Below, piece by piece: positions 6,185 through 7,212 of a stretch of DNA of 7,212 nt. This DNA comes from an uncultured Clostridia bacterium (lineage in GTDB: Bacteria > Bacillota > Clostridia > Oscillospirales > Acutalibacteraceae). The translations under genes were made by a program, and so were the position numbers. Each line of letters starts with the position of its first letter. Positions within the stretch are counted from its first letter, which is position 1. Location of the stretch: NCBI GenBank assembly GCA_937884625.1, contig CALGCE010000278.1:1-7212 (forward strand). The letters are read 5' to 3'. The notes beneath the pieces were generated by a model, which saw nothing but the letters and a program-made list of their open reading frames with translations, was not told the DNA's origin and did not search any database.

Positions 6185-7177
6185 ATGAAAACAATAGGTG
6201 TTTTGACAAGCGGAGGAGACGCACCGGGTATGAACGCCGTAGTCCGTGCGGTAGTAAGGACGGCGATTTCACTCGGTATGACGGTAAAGGGTATCCGCAG
6301 AGGATATAACGGTCTTATTGAGGGCGATATAATTGATTTGGACGTACGCTCGGTTTCAAATATTATCAATAAGGGCGGTACGGTGCTTTATACCGCAAGA
6401 AGTCCACGCTTTAAAACAGAAGAGGGCGTAAATGAAGCAGTTGCCAACTGTAAAAAGTTCGGCATTGAGGGAATAGTCGTAGTAGGCGGTGACGGCTCGT
6501 TCAGGGGTGCCCGTGACCTTTCAAATAAGGGGATTTTGTGCGTAGGTATACCCTGTACCATTGATAACGATATTTCTTCTACGGAATATACAATAGGCTT
6601 CGATACCGCAATGAATACGGCTATGGAAATGGTAGATAAGATAAGAGATACCGCCCAGTCGCATGACCGTTGCAGTGTTGTTGAAGTTATGGGAAGACAT
6701 GCCGGTCATATTGCCGTGCAGACAGGTATTGCCGTAGGCGCAACCGCAATTTTGGTGCCCGAAATCGAAACCGATATAGGCGATGTAGTAAAAAAAATAA
6801 TAGAAACTCAAAAGACCGGTAAAAAGCATTTTATCATCGTTGTTGCCGAAGGTGTCGGCGGTGTTGAGGAAATAGCTAAGGAAATCGAAAGAAAGAATGC
6901 TGGTCCCGAAGAAATAAAGAGTGAACCCAAGGGTTACATTCCCGGTAGTCCAGTAGATGTAGAGCTTGGTGACGTCAAAGTTATTGAAAATGACTCTGAT
7001 GAAGAAATCAAGGAAAAAACTGGAAACAATGAACCAGATAAGCTATCTGAAAACACTTCAGCACAAGAACTTTCAGAAGAAACCAAAGAAGCTATAAAAA
7101 ATAGAAGAAATCCTAAGATTCAGGAACTTCTGCTAGATCTCAAAAAGAGTTCTGAAAACCAGAAATCAAAGGAATAA
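6185..7177 (+). CDS. pfkA: Chimeric pfkA: ATP-dependent 6-phosphofructokinase N-terminal part fused to an unrelated tail
   Basis: The frame encodes 330 residues. Residues 1-237 match PfkA, the glycolytic enzyme that phosphorylates fructose 6-phosphate. Visible motifs are SGGDAPGMNA (9-18), allosteric-site Arg21 and Arg25, TARSPRF with Arg72, GGDGS for ATP, and PCTIDND with catalytic Asp127 and Asp129. GFDTA, MGRHAG around 169 and VAEGVGG around 221 follow. Numbering agrees with the E. coli enzyme. After EEIAKEIERK the expected continuation (a TGI-xxR-xTxLGHxQRGG block with the residues equivalent to Arg243, His249 and Arg252) is absent. Residues 238-330 are instead charged and low in complexity. 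The total length is normal for PfkA, so the swap is easy to miss. The product probably cannot bind substrate properly. Either the gene is broken by recombination or insertion, or the sequence is mis-joined near 6896. Confidence 0.9.
   Translation: MKTIGVLTSGGDAPGMNAVVRAVVRTAISLGMTVKGIRRGYNGLIEGDIIDLDVRSVSNIINKGGTVLYTARSPRFKTEEGVNEAVANCKKFGIEGIVVVGGDGSFRGARDLSNKGILCVGIPCTIDNDISSTEYTIGFDTAMNTAMEMVDKIRDTAQSHDRCSVVEVMGRHAGHIAVQTGIAVGATAILVPEIETDIGDVVKKIIETQKTGKKHFIIVVAEGVGGVEEIAKEIERKNAGPEEIKSEPKGYIPGSPVDVELGDVKVIENDSDEEIKEKTGNNEPDKLSENTSAQELSEETKEAIKNRRNPKIQELLLDLKKSSENQKSKE
6896..7177 (+). other. Non-PfkA tail: C-terminal end of an unidentified protein fused in frame
   Basis: From about Asn238 the peptide is rich in Glu, Lys, Asn and Ser. 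It carries a GYIPGSPVDVELGDVKVIE segment, a disordered-looking acidic stretch, and a final predicted helix (EAIKNRRNPKIQELLLDLKK). Codon choice shifts at the same place, with more AAG, CCA, TCT and CTA and less of the GTA/CGT/GCG style seen in dnaE and the PfkA part. The frame closes at a stop 2 bases before the next ATG, as the real 3' end of an operon gene would. I do not recognise the family. It is most likely the authentic end of a gene whose beginning is not present here. Confidence 0.7.
7168..7173 (+). promoter_or_regulatory. Ribosome binding site AAAGGA
   Basis: AAAGGA lies 6 bases before the ATG at 7180 and overlaps the last codons of the preceding frame. This is typical of translationally coupled genes in one operon. 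Confidence 0.6.
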
Positions 7178-7179
7178 CA

Positions 7180-7212
7180 ATGAGCGACAGCTATTCAAAA
7201 TCATATTACAGC
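7180..7212 (+). CDS. Start of an unidentified gene (partial, 11 codons)
   Basis: The ATG at 7180 has a well-placed AAAGGA ribosome binding site and reads MSDSYSKSYYS to the window edge. The 2-base gap after the stop of the tail at 7177 indicates it is co-transcribed with whatever gene the tail belongs to. It is not pyk, which often follows pfkA in Clostridia and would be expected to begin with a basic MRKTKI-like sequence. Too little is present to name it. Confidence 0.5.
   Translation, partial: MSDSYSKSYYS

Noticed and set aside
6753..6910. Similar strings TGGTGCCCGAA (6753-6763) and TGGTCCCGAA (6901-6910) near the pfkA junction as a recombination repeat
   Set aside because: The match is short and imperfect and CCCGAA is frequent in this region, so it is likely chance.

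Overview
The window looks like a low-to-moderate GC genome from the Clostridia (Firmicutes), probably a gut-type Eubacteriales/Oscillospiraceae relative. This rests on AT-rich intergenic DNA, Shine-Dalgarno sites rich in A and G, several TTG starts, and the order dnaE then pfkA on one strand, an arrangement common in Clostridia. The genus cannot be read from the sequence.

Layout. Positions 1-248 hold two short minus-strand reading frames pointing out of the window: a 48-codon small protein, then the first 25 codons of a secreted or membrane protein. From about 230 to the end everything reads on the plus strand. First come two small three-helix membrane proteins (230-580 and 610-921), which may be one gene split by a frameshift. 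They are followed by a small lipoprotein (1072-1542), another three-helix membrane protein (1600-1962) and a lipoprotein resembling the N-terminal chaperone part of PrsA/SurA foldases (1978-2604). Then comes a complete, intact dnaE (2669-6118), the DnaE-type catalytic subunit of DNA polymerase III. A near-consensus promoter in the gap after dnaE drives a gene that starts as a textbook pfkA (6185 onward).

The most notable point is that the pfkA is not whole. About 237 residues match 6-phosphofructokinase closely, including the ATP-binding and catalytic residues. At about position 6896 the reading frame then changes, without a stop, into an unrelated charged, low-complexity tail of about 93 residues. 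That tail ends 2 bases before a new gene start (7180) with its own ribosome binding site. The C-terminal part of PfkA that completes the fructose-6-phosphate site is absent. The left edge may be a second break, because the first plus-strand membrane gene has no convincing start and minus-strand genes of different style abut it. The simplest picture is a chromosomal fragment of about 6.6 kb (roughly 250-6896) joined to other DNA on both sides, by real recombination or element insertion, or by an assembly mis-join. The window alone cannot decide between these.

Functionally, dnaE belongs to chromosome replication and pfkA to glycolysis. The five small upstream genes are envelope proteins of unknown role with no visible link to replication. 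I see no tRNA, rRNA, CRISPR array, insertion sequence or convincing intrinsic terminator, and no gap of more than 300 bases without a gene.
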